Shown: piece by piece, positions 9,479 through 22,900 of the stretch
Layout: each line of letters begins with the position of its first letter
How positions within the stretch are numbered: position 1 is the stretch's first letter
Origin: Drechslerella dactyloides
Lineage: Eukaryota; Ascomycota; Orbiliomycetes; Orbiliales; Orbiliaceae
Direction of reading: 5' to 3'
DNA: 64,000 nt
Assembly (NCBI GenBank): GCA_020064725.1
Contig: JAGTWJ010000001.1
Span: forward strand, 2,170,001 to 2,234,000
Notes under the pieces: model-generated
Database searches by the model: none
Told to the model about the DNA's origin: nothing
Seen by the model: only the letters and a program-made list of their open reading frames with translations
Position numbers and translations under genes: made by a program

Positions 9479-11815
9479 TTTGTTCGTTCCTTCTGGTCGG
9501 GACTCGACCAGGATGTTGGATTCGAGAAAGCTTGTATCGTAGGAGATGCTAACGGGTGGCGGGTGAGGAAAGGTTGATGATGATCAGCACATATGGGAAG
9601 GATGGTGAAGCTAAGATGTAGAATAAGAGGTCTTGTCAGTGGAAATTTTTTGGGGGGTGGGAAGAGAAGGATGCCGTGATCACTAGCTGATTGTAGATGT
9701 GTGGTCGCTGAGCTGGTGGTGGGAAGGACAGTCACATCGTGTGTTGTGCGACGTGGTGTTGACTGAATAGGGAACATCCAGGACAGGAAGCACTCACCAG
9801 CTGGGACATGGATGCCAAAGTAGGAAAACAGAATTAAGAGCAAGAAATAATAACAGAAGAAAGGCGTAGAAGTTATTATGGAGCTTGCCAACAGTGTCAA
9901 GCAGATTAAATCGAATTATCCTGCAGCTACCCAGAAGCGCTTCAAGCTATGAAACTCGTTTCAATAAGTCGAAAACCAGTCGTTATATCAATCCGAGATA
10001 TGGCATCGCACATGGGACATAAATACTGATAACTTGGCCTGCCGTTGGAATGCAAAGAGATCGATAAGCTCAACCAGCTGATCGCTATAATATTAAAATA
10101 CTCGGGAAGAGAGAATAGAAAAGGGCGAACTATTGAAATGCTGCGCGAGACCCGTCGACGAGAAGTGAACAGAATGCAAGGAAAATGGGAAAGAATAATG
10201 ATGCAGACCCCAAAGCCCGTTGAGGGGGTGGAATATGATGAAAGGGAAATAACAAAATTAAGCAAGCAAACACCGAGAACAAGAGACCGGATTCCCTTCC
10301 GAAAGCCTTTTGATGGGCGTGCGACTGTTATATCCAGACGGCAGCTGCCGGGTCCTGCATGCATGACGGTGAGACCGCTGCCAATCTGAATCCAGCGTAC
10401 CACAACAAGCCCTTCCACCAAAATATCAATAAAATAAGGTCGTGGGCAGCAGAGACGCGGTCGCCGCTGTTCCGTGAAAGACTGGAGGCCCTGTCATCTC
10501 GAATGTAAATGGACGGCGGGGGCCTGCAGTATCGGGAATAGCTTTTTGGAGGAGTGCTAGTTTTGTGCCAACCGAGGGCCGGGGCTTCATGACGAGCCTG
10601 TTAGCTTTGTCATCTGGCACCTGCACCAGCGGCATCTGACACAGGTAAAGGCAAAAATTAACGTTGTGGAGACTTTAATGCTAGGGCGTATTTGCAAGAG
10701 CATTTGAGGAAGCAGGGCAGCAGGCGAGATTCGCTGCATCATTTGCGAGATGTTTTTTTTGTGCTGGGCGGCTGTCCAAAAGGGCCCGTCTGGTCGGTGC
10801 GGGAGTGTGAGTGGCTGTCAGGCTCTTTCGGCTCTAATGCGGTGGGGCGCGTACAGCAGCAGAACCCCGGCAGCCGCTGCATACAGTTGTGCAAGCGGAG
10901 GGGCTGCAGCCAATGGGGCCGCACCATTCCCAAAAATAGCCCGTCCGCGATATGGGACTGTATCAGAAGGGAGAAAAATAAAATGGACCGGGTTTTTAAA
11001 ATAAAGGCCCGTAATGACAGCTTAGGCTAGTGACGAAACCCTCCTGCTGGTATTTTTTAATATCGTCAAGAAAATAGTGCCCTTGATCCTAAGATCCGTC
11101 CGAGCCGGAGCGCGACAGGCTTCGTCAACCGGAACCGGATAGTGGGCACCTGCAGCCAGCCAGCATTTTTTTGACACCTCCAAGATCACCTGAGTCCGAG
11201 ACAGCTGTAAAGGTCCAGCGGACGTTCCGTGCAGGTATGATGTCTCCTTGCCTCAGAGCAGAGATTTCGGTATACGCCGAGGATATAAGTTAGTAAGAGT
11301 TAACCGTGTCGGACCCTGCGACAATATCAATTTAGGAGACTTCAGCATTTTGGAGCAAGATGAGACGTATTTTCATACAGCCGGCATGGTCTTTCCAGCC
11401 TTCGACGGAGAGATGCGGTCGATGTCGTCATGCAACTCCGTAGGCAGGTAAAGTATAGTCGAGACAAGAGGCCCAAATCTTATCGGGATCTGCTTCCCGT
11501 TACATGCCAAGTCAATCGGTCACATCGATAGTGTTCAAACGGTGAAGTGAGGTTGCGATTTGATCTTGATAGACGAGATGTCATGACTACAGTGTCGTAT
11601 GGAGACTTGAGACAGCTTTGGGTGCTGGCCGGAATGAAGTGTGTTGTGGGCGCGTGCTGAACCTGTGCCAACGCTCCAGCCACATTGCTTGTGGCTGGTG
11701 GGATCCACTCAGATGAGGCTCAACAGCACTACATCGATGCATCTCGACAGCGCCCGATCCCTACAACCAATCGCGATTCCGAACTATCATCTCTCCTCCC
11801 CACCTCCCTCGCAAA
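9479..11815. other. 2.3 kb gene-free divergent intergenic region
   Basis: This lies between two divergent start codons and should contain the 5' leaders of both genes. Pyrimidine/purine-rich blocks near 9560-9660 fit a leader of the reverse-strand gene. All open frames are short and overlapping, and none has recognisable domain character. No repeat or mobile element is evident. Confidence 0.5.
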
Positions 11816-14562
11816 ATGTCCTCCTTCCAGTTCCCAAACATCAAGGAGAAACTCGAAGCCCCAACAAAGAAATCTGCCTTCGAACGCGCCAAAGCTGAGG
11901 CCGAGGCAAAACGCAAACGCGAAGCCGAAGAAACCGCCGCTGTCTACAAAGAATTTGTCGAATCTTTCGAGGACAATTCGCGCCCGTCCTACTCTAGAAC
12001 ATCCGATAGAGGAGGCTATGGCTCGCGCTCCAACTTTGGCCCGTCGCGTTCGGGCCCGACGGGGCTTGGAAAGCGACACTTCACCAGCTCGCAAGGCCGC
12101 AGTGCAATCAGCGGACCCGGCACGCTTGGCCCCCTACCCACCAAGAAGCGCGATCTAGACACATATCGAGATGAACCAGGGTATGGGCGAAGCGGAGGAT
12201 ACCCCCGTGCCGGCAGCGGCATCAACAGTAGCGGGGGCGCCGGTGTCCTAGGCTTCGACGATGCGGGCGACTACGGTTTGCCCAAGGCCGCTAAGTCGGA
12301 AAAGGGAATGAAGTTTGGGGAAGATGACGATGATGACGATGATATATCAAGGGGCAAGAAGGAACAAGCTAAGCCGACGATTAGTATGGCGCATCTGCCG
12401 CCAAAAACGAATAGGCACATGATCATGGAAATGATGCAGCCGTATTTCCCCAAATTAACGTCGAACCAAGTGTCCATGCAGTCTGTCGGCGGCACAGGAG
12501 GCTCAGGGAGGAAGTCTATGTCGGCGCTCGTCACACTGCAAGCCGATACAGCAGCCAGCGAGATTGATGCCGCTGTGAATGGCTTGTCGAACAAGTATCT
12601 TGGCTCTGGATTCCGGCTCGCGATCTCGCGTCATCTGCCGTCGACTGCCATCAACTCTACAATCACACCTACGGCTACATTACATAGTTCGGCGCCGTTC
12701 AACGCCCGGACCGTATTCTCGAGCGTCGGACGGGGTGGGTTTGGCAGAGGCGGCTTCGCACCACCACCAGCATTTGGCCACTCAGGCTCTTCGGCTAGCA
12801 ATAGCAAGTACATTGTCTCTGTCACCGCTCCGAAGGACCTCAAGACCCTACGGTTGATACATAAGACTGTCGAGGCCGTCATAACCCATGGACCGGAATT
12901 CGAAGCTCTCCTCATGGCGATGCCATCCATCATAGCGGACGAACGATACTTCTGGTTGTGGGACAACAAGTCCTCAGAGCATGTCTACTACCGCTGGCGA
13001 CTCTGGGACATATTCACCACCAGCGGCTCCGCAAAGGAACAGCGAGAGAGATCCTACGCCGGCACTACCATTACACATATATTCGACAACAGCATTTCCT
13101 GGGAGCTCCCACCTAAGAAGCAGCAAAAGTTTGAGTTCGTCACAGAGTTGAAAGACTTCATTGAGGATGAAGATTATCATAGCTCCTCAGATGAGGATGA
13201 TGACGCCCATCAGGCGCAGGACTCCAATCCCAACGTCGAGGACACAAAGTCATACCTCGGCCCCCTTCGACGAGCAAAACTTTACCATCTTCTTGCTAGA
13301 GTGCCAACGACAACGGGCACCTTACGACGTGGAGATGTAGCACGAGTGACATGTTTCGCTGTCGAGAATGCATACGCAGCCGAGGAAATCGTCGAAATCA
13401 TGTGCGCGAACGTCTCACGCCCTGTGGCATTCTCGTCTGCGAACCCGGACCACGAACAGTCGTCAGTGCTGGCGGATAAAAGTGCGAGCGCCACAAACGT
13501 GACGAAAGAGGACCAGACGCCGGCGAAGCTCATCGCGTTGTACCTCATTTCTGACGTGCTGTCGAACTCCGGGCTAGGCGTTCGTAATGTTTGGCGGTAC
13601 AGACAGTATTTTGACCAGCGACTACGCGAGGGGAAGATATTTGAAGGGTTGGCTGAGGTCGGCGATAAGGAAAATTGGGGCAAAATCCGGCAGGAGAAAT
13701 GGAGGCGGAGCATACAAATCGTTCTCTCGCTGTGGGAGGTGCGTGTATCTTTCTTTGTGTATTCACATTCCGCTTTGGCTGGTTTGGGTGGGGTTTACGG
13801 GTATGCTGGGTGCTAACACATTACGACGTGCTATAGAACTGGAATATCTTCCCGCAGACTTCGCACGAAGCGCTACGAGTCGCGTTCAGAGAGCCAAACG
13901 CTCTACAGCAGCCACAACCGACAGCTTTGGATGCACAGAAATCGGATACTGTGCCGCAGGCGCCTTCTTCTACTGCCAAGTCGAGGTGGAGATCTGTCCC
14001 TGAGGAACAAGAAGTCGCACCAGCCAAGTTCAACCCCTACCTGGTAGACTCGGCTGAGAATGAAGAAGCAGAGGAAGAGGAAGAGGAAGAAGATGTAGAT
14101 GGTGAAGAGCTGGTTGAGGATGACGTGGACGGTGAGCCAATGGAGGAGGACGACGTAGACGGATCACCGATGGCCGAGGATGATGGCGACGACGACAGTG
14201 GTGGGGTTGGAACGGGTGACAGATCCTCGATGGCAGATGATAGCGATAGTAATGTCAAGGATCACAAGGACCATGCCGACGATCGGGACAATGGGTCAGA
14301 CGAGGAGGTGGACATGTTTGTGAAAGAACCCGAACCTGAGCCTCAGCGCGCGACCGAGCGGGCGGAACCGCCAAAGGACGAGCAGCGTCAGCCCGCGGTT
14401 AGTGGCGTTACACTAGGGTCCGGATTTGGGTTCAAGATTGGCGGGTTTGGGGCGAAGGCGAAGGCTGGGGGTGCGGGCGGCACAGGCGGTGGTACAGAGG
14501 AGGGCAGGAAGAAGAGGATGAAGGCGGAGGATATGTTTGCTAACGACGACTCTGACGGGTAA
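11816..14562 (+). CDS. U2 snRNP-associated SURP/CID protein, SR140 (U2SURP) homologue
   Basis: Two exons, 11816-13738 and 13837-14562, joined in phase 0 across a 98-nt intron, encode 882 residues. The N-terminus MSSFQFPNIKEKLEAPTKK is followed by a basic helix (AFERAKAEAEAKRKREAEE). An RRM-like fold lies around 190-275 and a SURP module around 335-400 (LIHKTVEAVITHGPEFEALL, YFWLWDNKSSEHVYYRWRLW). A CID domain, the type that binds RNA polymerase II CTD, spans about 480-660 and ends across the intron at LSLWENWNIFPQ. The C-terminal third is very acidic (Glu/Asp runs) with a GFGFKIGGFG segment and a basic end. RRM-SURP-CID is the SR140 order, a factor acting with U2 snRNP in early spliceosome assembly. 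The assignment rests on domain order and short motifs only. Confidence 0.85.
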
Positions 14563-14755
14563 TAGTGGGTATTCCGTAGAGTGGCTGGCGGCTGGGGAAA
14601 GTAGGCGGAGTAATTTCTTTTTCAGTTGTCTATCAAGACAGCCTTATATAGATGTGCGGCAGCGATTCATAGGGATGGCAGAGCATCGTTACATCAATAC
14701 TTAGCATACAAGATTAGATACCCAGCTTGATAGACATCAAACACCGGAATGACAC

Positions 14756-17227
14756 CTATTTGATATCTGATGTGATATTCATGCCCAGAGACTCTCCCAA
14801 CGCTCTAGCGTAAGCCTGAACAGTGCCCGCGTACGTTTCCGGTGCAATTCTCTCGATATACTCCAACGTCTTTGTGTCTACATTTTCGGCCGTCAACCCA
14901 ATCCACCCGACGTGTGACAAAGTCGTCGAGTTGTGCATGTATAGCGGCCACTTCATGAAACCACCATGAAACGAATTCAGATGACCGTTAGCGACAAAAT
15001 GTAAACCGTTGAGCGCTACTTCAAGACTGTGGAAGTCGCCTGGCTTTTGTTTTGGCTGCCAGGTAACTGCATGATGGCGGTGAAGATATGGTCCTATTTT
15101 CTTGGAAGAGAGCACCTTGGAGCCAGCTGTAGCGCCACGGTTCTCCTCGATAGTCCCACCGGTATCCGATATATTGTGGCGACGAATATTAAGGTTGTCA
15201 TCCGTTCCTTCAAGTACACTAGTCACAATTCCGCTGTTTCTGGCTACATCGTGATTGAGGCCTATGAAGTGCGACGATATGACGGTGTATTCCGCGTTGG
15301 AGTCGATGTCTTTCTGCTGTCTGTGGCGATGGATCCAAATGTTATCAAGTTCTGCTTGAATGGACAAGCCGGTGCTTATGATCAGGGCTTCTATCGAGTC
15401 AAGGATGGCTTGGAAAGACATGGGACTTGAGGAGAAAATTGTGCTGAGATCTCCCTTCCGAAAACCAGAGTTGGTATCCGATACTACATTGAGGTCAGCA
15501 GTAAGTTCGGCCAAAGGATGTTTTGACGAAGGATATGATCATTATAATTTTCTATAAAGGTCCAGATTTTTCATACCTATAATATTTTCAAGTTCTGCAA
15601 TGCAACCACCCCTCAGCTTCCGAAACCTAGCAGAGTAATCAATAGCACCAGTTGTAAGTCCATGTGGGAAAAATCCAGAGGCATTGGCATGCTGGCTGAT
15701 GCCGGTCAGGAACGCGACTATAAAAGCAGTCACATCCGGCAGCACCAAGCTGTCCGGACTTTCGCTCCCTACGACCATCCGCTTGCCATTGCGACCCTGC
15801 ACGACGTATGTAGCCAACCCCCCCGTCGACTTTTTGTCGTCATCATCGAAAATTATGTCATTTAAGACCTCCTCGGCGCCTTCGACTTCAGCACTGGCGA
15901 TCTGCACAAGGTCCTCTTGCGGGATGGATACCATTTCGAAGGCTGCCCACGTTGGATTAGCCCTTTTCGCAGCAGGGACATCCACGAACCCGAGAAGTGC
16001 ATCGCCCGATTCATCATACCCTAGCAGTAATGGGTGTGTAGCCGTGAACTGAATCCCGTTATGTTCAGTATATGAGAACAAGCTGCGGCCGTTCCTAGCC
16101 GGCTGGGAAAGAAAGAGACATTTTCTAACAGTATCCTCGTCATCCCTAGTCGGGGATAACACTTCATCTCCCGGTTTGATCTGGTCAATGGGTTTTGTTG
16201 TCACTCCATCCGCGAGGACGACTTGCGTGCCGGCAGCGAAGCAGCACCCGCTCGGCGGATCCTGCCAGTACCCAGTCTCATGCAAGAACTCTTGGTCCGC
16301 ATAGAGAGTTACAATGTTCTGCCCCCCTGGGTAAATGTAAGGCCCCCAGACCTCTGTTCTTGAGTTGAGATTTAACACCGAGAGCTGCGAGAAGCTCACG
16401 GATCCAGGAAAGAGATACGCCCGATACGTCTTGTATGTGGAGGGTGTTATATCGCCGAAGCCGCCAGCCGCCAGACTGGGCTGGTTAGGGTCAGACGGGG
16501 CGGTGAGAACATTATATACGGTTTCAATCTGAGCGTCGCTAGCACCAAGCGCTCTTAACTTGAGGAAATGCGTGAACATTTCGATGCTTTGGTTCGGCCA
16601 GGTGCCGTCGACTTGCTGGGCCTTTTTAATACCAACCCAAAATGGGTCGGTGATGGCATCATAATACTCTTGGTAGGTACAGTGTGCACCTGTGACTTGA
16701 ATGCTGGCGTCCCATCCAAACCAGTCGATGTAGCGGTCAAAGTTTTCATCCCAAAGTTTCTGGTTGAAGACGTCGATAGTGGCTTGCGTGGCAGGCCAGT
16801 TGCAGGCTTCCTTCGGAGTTTCAGTTTAGTTAGCCTGTATTACATCATGCATCAAAAATTGACAATGCTGTATATTTGTGCGGGTTTCTGCTGAAATCTT
16901 CAGAACAATAAGGGTGGATTTTTTAGAACAAGCGTGCATACATACCCGACCAGCGGAATCTCCGTTGTGGATAGCTTGACAGACAAACGCATTGGCTGCT
17001 GAGTGGTAATCAGTAGTATCACTAGGGGGGATCGCCGGAGCTGCCCCAGCGTCAGCAAAATATAGAGGCTGGTAGTCGCCGCCGTGCCAGTGGCCAGACA
17101 GCGAAGTCCGCAGTTTCGCAATAGCTCTAGTCGCCGTGTAGTGGGAGCCGAGAGCCACTGGGTTGGGTTGAGTCCACCGAAAAAAAGGCGGACCATGTTT
17201 TGCTAACGCTTCAGTATAATCAGTCAT
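14756..17227 (-). CDS. Orphan protein with an embedded Hint (hedgehog/intein) domain
   Basis: Three reverse-strand exons, 17227-16946, 16810-15577 and 15483-14756, encode 747 residues; introns are 135 nt (GTATGT donor, GCTAAC branch) and 93 nt. Residues 1-282 match no family I know. A Hint fold begins at Cys283/284: CCFAAGTQVVLADG, then PIDQIKPGDEVLSP (block A), then QFTATHPLLLGYD with the block-B THPL histidine at about 353. A beta-rich stretch (TYVVQGRNGKRMVVGSES) ends the fold near 465. The C-terminal His-Asn plus nucleophile that inteins need for splicing is not visible, so simple self-splicing is unlikely; cleavage or ester chemistry at the Cys remains possible. The roughly 275 residues after the fold are His-rich (LHRHHAVTWQ, HLNSFHGGFMKW) and unidentified. 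There is no signal peptide. Its neighbour across 2.7 kb is another large orphan. Confidence 0.8.
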
Positions 17228-19914
17228 TGAGGGTTGATAACAATATATGAAAGAAAGATCTATCAAGTGAGATCACTAGATTATAGAAAGAAGTAGAACT
17301 GTGTGATAGTGTAACAAGCCAACGACGAAGCAAATTTATAATTGCAATATTGACGGAAGCGTCGATCTTGTCTTCCTTGCTTTTCTCACAAGATCGGTCA
17401 ATTGAGACCGACTATGCTATGTTCGAAGTTGATCGGTTGTATTCTGGTTGCAGCTGATAAAGAGGAAAATTTAAATGTTATGACAGATATATATAGGAAT
17501 GTCAAACCAATCTACAACAGAAGGGAATTGGTGAAGCAAGCTTAAAGGCGGGATCATATCGTATGCACCGATAAATTCAGGGAGATATAGCGAGCATTCA
17601 GGCCAGCTTCAGTGAAAGGGTCAAGGGTATAATAGCTCAATTAATTCTTGAAAGTATTAGCATCTCTTTCACACGGTTTCCCTTTAATGCATCACGCGTA
17701 TACAAGATATACAATTGATAATCTGAAAACTTTAGCTGGACCGAAACATCTAGCTAGCGCTAGCATCCACAATAGATTACGATCGCGAAGCCGAAACCAT
17801 CGTCAGCTCTCTCGAACCCCCCGCACGGACATATCTACGTATACGTGCAGACCTAGACCCATGGACCCACAAAAAACTCAGACGATCGCGACTGTCAGAG
17901 CTGCAGAGGTGGACTAGTTACGTCCACGAGCTCACTCATGCAGCTTCATGCCAGCACTGCCTCCTTCATCTTGGCTGATCTTTCGAAATATTGGCATTGT
18001 ATACTGGTATCAATTGATCAAGGAAAGCTGATGGGAGGTTCCGTGTATATTACGTAAATTGCGGTTTTCTATCGCGTCTGTGGATCTATAGACTCCCACA
18101 TGACACATATTTGCGTATACACAATATTATGCATATGCATCACATCATATTGCGACGAAAACACTTGATCGCTTCCCTGGTAGCCTGGCATACGCCGAAC
18201 CCCGCATGAGGTATATTGTCAGCTGTCGGTAGCGGGCCGGGTCGGTTCAGCTCATGCAGGAAAATAAAGAGAAGCTGCATATGGAAATTCTAATCACAGC
18301 CAAGGAAGCTGAATTGCTGAAGTAGAGGAGTAGAGCGATCAATGGATCAATTAACACGCAGACAACTAGCCGCTGTGCACGACAAATCTGCTGTATGTGT
18401 TCGAGCGTTCCTGTCCTGATAATTTCAGCCGCAGGCCAACATTCCATTCAATTGCCGCTGCACTAAGGCGAAAAGAGATCTCTCCGAAGCACGTAGGACG
18501 ATCATCTGCACGCAAAATCACGAAGTTCGGGTTTCCACTGTCATGAAAGAGACAGGCCGAATCATTACGCGCAATGGTGTGAAGCCTGATATTACGGCTG
18601 GCCATTGGTCAAAATTCTAGATCGAATTTTGGCATACGCACATGTGTATTTATGGTACGTCAAAGTCGAACGCTGACACTTAGGCACGAAATCCGCCAGT
18701 GGCGTTCGATGATTCGCGGTGGCCCCCGCGGAAGAACACCATTTAGCTCCTGTGATCAATGATCCCGTCCCGCTCGCTTCATCCCGTAGCTGGGATGGAT
18801 CCTAAGTCATTTTACGGAGCACGCAGAAAATCGTGCTGAACAACTTATAGGTCACGTCAACTTGAGGCGCGAGCTAATATATATATCACTGAATGCATAT
18901 ATTGCGAGCTGAAGATCAATGCCGGAATATTAATAACAGACGGTAAGAATCGGCTTTCGATCGGAACACTTTGCACTCAGGAATAGATAACTGCCTTATC
19001 TCTCAGGAACGGACGTGCTGCATCGATCTTCCCCGCGCTGGCACCGACCCGGCTAGTTGACACGGCACGATGCGTCGCATTCGGGAACATCTTGGACGGC
19101 GCGGATACGGGAGCGTGAGTCATGAGAAGTCCCTCCATGCAATGAGAGTCGAGCGCGCTGAGGGATAGCTGAGGGGATTTCTACTTAGGGTATATTGTCA
19201 GCACTAGATCTCGAAAGATCGTAGCCTCCGAGATTCGAAAGATCGATTTTCGTACCTGATCAGGCTGGGCTGAAGAGCACTAAATTCAGCCCTGCGGGGT
19301 ATTCGCGTAAACATCATATATGGACTAGTCTACAACGCAAAGTGGAGTGGTATATATCTTGGCGTCGGACGATATCGCGTCGGGGCTCTTCCACCCACTT
19401 CACTCTGGCGAAGACCTTTTAGAGCTCACGGGAGCATGTAGCAGAGTCACTCTTTGATTGGCCAGCCGTCTAGCTAAGGCCACAGCCGCCTGACCAACAA
19501 TTAGCAACCCATATCGCCATGAGAATGCAATATGCCAACAATATTTCGGAATATATCTCTGTGGGCTGAATGCATGTATGCGCATACTTTCCAATTCGGT
19601 ATGCCTGCCGAGTGCCGGACATATCGGGTACGGATCGGCAGAGGCGTTCAGCCGCCGGTATCGTGACGTACGATTGCAATATATTACAATTGCTATCATC
19701 TAACACACAATGATACGAATGTGATCAAGCATTCATCCTCGAACGAGCTAGGAGTCCGTATTCTGTAAGTTATTTATACGCCTTGAATCCCTATCCTAGC
19801 TGATACTGTACGACAATGAATTAATTAATATCTAGCCTGTTCAATTGACTCTTGACTGGTATTTCAGCGACTATCCTATCAGCGTCCTGATTTTGGACAC
19901 CCAATCGTTATAAA
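17228..19914. promoter_or_regulatory. 2.7 kb divergent region between the two orphan genes, with a repeated TCGAAAGATC motif
   Basis: No gene is supported here. TCGAAAGATCG occurs twice, at 19211-19221 and 19235-19245, and its reverse complement GATCTTTCGA occurs at 17977-17986, close to the Hint gene side. A perfect 12-bp palindrome, GCTAGCGCTAGC, lies at about 17754-17765. The region is moderately A/T-rich with many TATATA tracts. Whether it drives both genes together is inference. Confidence 0.4.
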
Positions 19915-22900
19915 ATGTCTACCGTTGATATGCCATTCTCGTTCTCCTCGTTCAATGGGGTATCGGACCTGCTCCATCCAAATTCCTCTATCCGCGAGCG
20001 TTTTATCTCCCGTATTCAAGGACGAAGCAAAAGCAAGAATGACGGCAAGAAAGCCAGACACGAGCGGAACGCTCTCTATCAGAGTAAGCTTGCCGATCTG
20101 AATCTCAGAGGCCAAGTAGGCGAAGGTGAGCTACATCAAGTTTCTACTCGTCTACGACGAATTATGCAGTGCTATGCTGACGTGTTTTCAAGAAAAACAT
20201 AAGTTAATCGAGAGCAATCCCAATCTTGTCGGCCTGCCACGCTTCTATGGTATCAAGCTTGCTGGCGCTGATGCTCTCCGACATGGAAGCGCAAGGCCTC
20301 ATGACGATGCCTGGGTGAGTGAAGGACATACGATGTTCTTCTCGTCTTTTGGAGTTCCCGGGAAACCTGTTAAATTCAACGAGTGAGCTAGCCTCCCCTA
20401 CCAATATCTTCGTTCTTAATTTTGATATCTCTGACGCGAAGATTCATGACAAACTAGTGGATGGATTCATGGAGGCGATATCAATGTATCGTCAGATTGC
20501 CACATCTATAGCATCAATACCACTGATGCAAACGGCCGGAAATTGGGGTTCTACCTCGACTTTGCGGACCCTCTAGCTCCAATTGGGAGCTTGACCACGC
20601 CTTACGGCATCTACCATCTCGCTTTACAGCCCTTCGCCGTCCAATTCGACGTCAGCATCTCGCTCAACACTGGGGCGTATTACTCCACCGACACGTCAAA
20701 GTTCATCTGGGACGCGACGTCCGACGCATGGAAAAACGCACAATGGATACCCAAGAGCATGGTGTTCTCCTACGACACCGTTACAAAACCCAACCCGTTC
20801 GGAAAACCCGTGCTGGTCAACGAGGTCAGCTTTAAGGACTCGGAAGACCCGAGCCACCCATTCGAACTTACGAAGGATGATTATCCGTTAAAGTACTCCG
20901 CTATCGTCGACGGCAAAATTGAAGATGACGCCGTGTACATGAGCGTTACCGTCGCGGCGGACGGCGATGTCCCGCCGCCAACCCCTTCGCGCTCGACGCA
21001 AGCTGTGAAGAGCGTATACCCGAATTTATCGACGTTCAAGTTTGACGAATTTGGCGATTCCTTCACCGGTGCGTACAAGGTGCCGGATTCTGATACGGTG
21101 TACGCGGTGACGGGTGTCGGTATCATTGGATACGTCGCTGGGGTTCCGGATTCAATCGAGCGACCGCCTGTAGCGCTAGCGGCGAGGAATATGCCCATGG
21201 CAGTATCGCAGCCGGAGGGGTGTGCAGGCGAAAATCTAGCAACTGTGCTAGGTACTTTCAATGGAGCCGTGGCCAGCGACGTACCACGCTCTAAGCCTTC
21301 TTTTTCGACAAACATCAAGCCCGCGAAAACTGGTTTCCACCCTTCAGCGCTCGAAGCGTCAGACTCTAATCTCATCGTCAACGGGCTTCTCGGACTCGAT
21401 CCGATGATGCCGTCGCCTGAGGGAAGCACGTCGAAGTTCTACGACGCTGTATCGGATATAGCAAACCAAGACTTCAACGACATCATCTGCTACTACATGG
21501 ACGAGGACATCCGCACCACGTTCGTCAGAGCGGGCCCTTACAATATCAGTGACCCGGGGGTGCTGCGTATAGCCAACGATAGTAATATGAACGCGGAGTT
21601 CTACAAGACGTTGCAGGTACCCTACGTAACCGCCTCGCTCTCCGGCGCGACCAACATCAAGGAAGCGCCATACTGCAACGGACTGCGCGCTCAAAAGCAA
21701 CTGCAGGACCAGCCTGCGAATTCCCCAATCTACAAACGACACTCGGATGCCCTATACAGGAACCGATATCTGCAGCGATTCCCCATTATTCAGGACTATC
21801 TGAACGACCAGTCGGAGACTGATTACACTGCTATAATGCAGAGCGCGGCGGCCACCATGAAGCAGGAACTCACTTCTCGCGCACAGGGCATAAGCGACCC
21901 GAAGGCCCTAGCCGACGCGCTGGCGGATATCGACGCTCTCCTAAAATGGGCGACGGATAACAAGCTGTACTGGGCGTTCAACCTGTACTACTATTGTGAG
22001 CATTTCTTCATCCCGACATTATACGCACAGTCTGTAAACGGGAGGTACTCGAACAACATCTCGATCAAGTTAAAGACCCTATCGTCGACGTTTGGCATGC
22101 TGGAAGGCAGCGAAACAAACCCCGATGGGAAAACTTTCCAGCAGGCCTTCAACGACCTTCTCCGCGTCTTCCAGATGACTTCCATCATACCGCAGCTCGT
22201 CGACCTAGACGGCTTCGCCGGGGACTTTGACAGCATCCTAAAGGCCATGCTCCAGCAATTCTACAGCGACAACATCAGCAACCCCGATCCCAAGATCGCC
22301 GAACAGGCAGCGTTAGCAAAAGCATTGCTAGAAGACGATAAGGCACGACAGGGGTTCTATAACAATATCATCTCTGCTATGCGTCTCGCGTCCGCTTTAT
22401 CGTCGTGGTCGTATATCGTCAAGGTCTTCGGCAACTTTAACGAGGCAGCAACATGGTATAAGGGTCTGGTGAACGCGGGGGAAATGGCTTCGTCGTTCAT
22501 GATGTTCGCGTGCGGTATCATGCTGATCATGTGCACTCTTGGGCCGACGTGGAGTACGATGACAGCCGAGCAGAGAGTGAACTTTGTGACGACGGCGGTG
22601 CTCGTAGTTCTAGTGTTTGCTATCAAGATCGCGCAGGGTGTTCTCCGGCTGCTGTACTTTTGGAACGACCTGTCAGGGTTTTTTGACTGCTTCAAGGCGT
22701 TCATAGGCTTCGAGAGCGTGTTCAAGGCATTGCCGTCTGCAGCAAGTAAGGTACGTAGCTCTAAATCTCATGACCCATTGATACTCGGGAACCATCTGCT
22801 GGTTTTAGCGGTACCTAGAGTATTGCGTATCACATTCAGCAAGCTAACGGATGCTGGATATATCTAGACTTCGAACAGTCTCGCGAGGTGGCTCATACGA

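Noticed and set aside
16100..16260. Functional self-splicing intein inside the Hint protein
   Set aside because: Block A and block B are present, but no His-Asn followed by Cys/Ser/Thr is seen at the expected end, and the flanks do not form a recognisable host protein.
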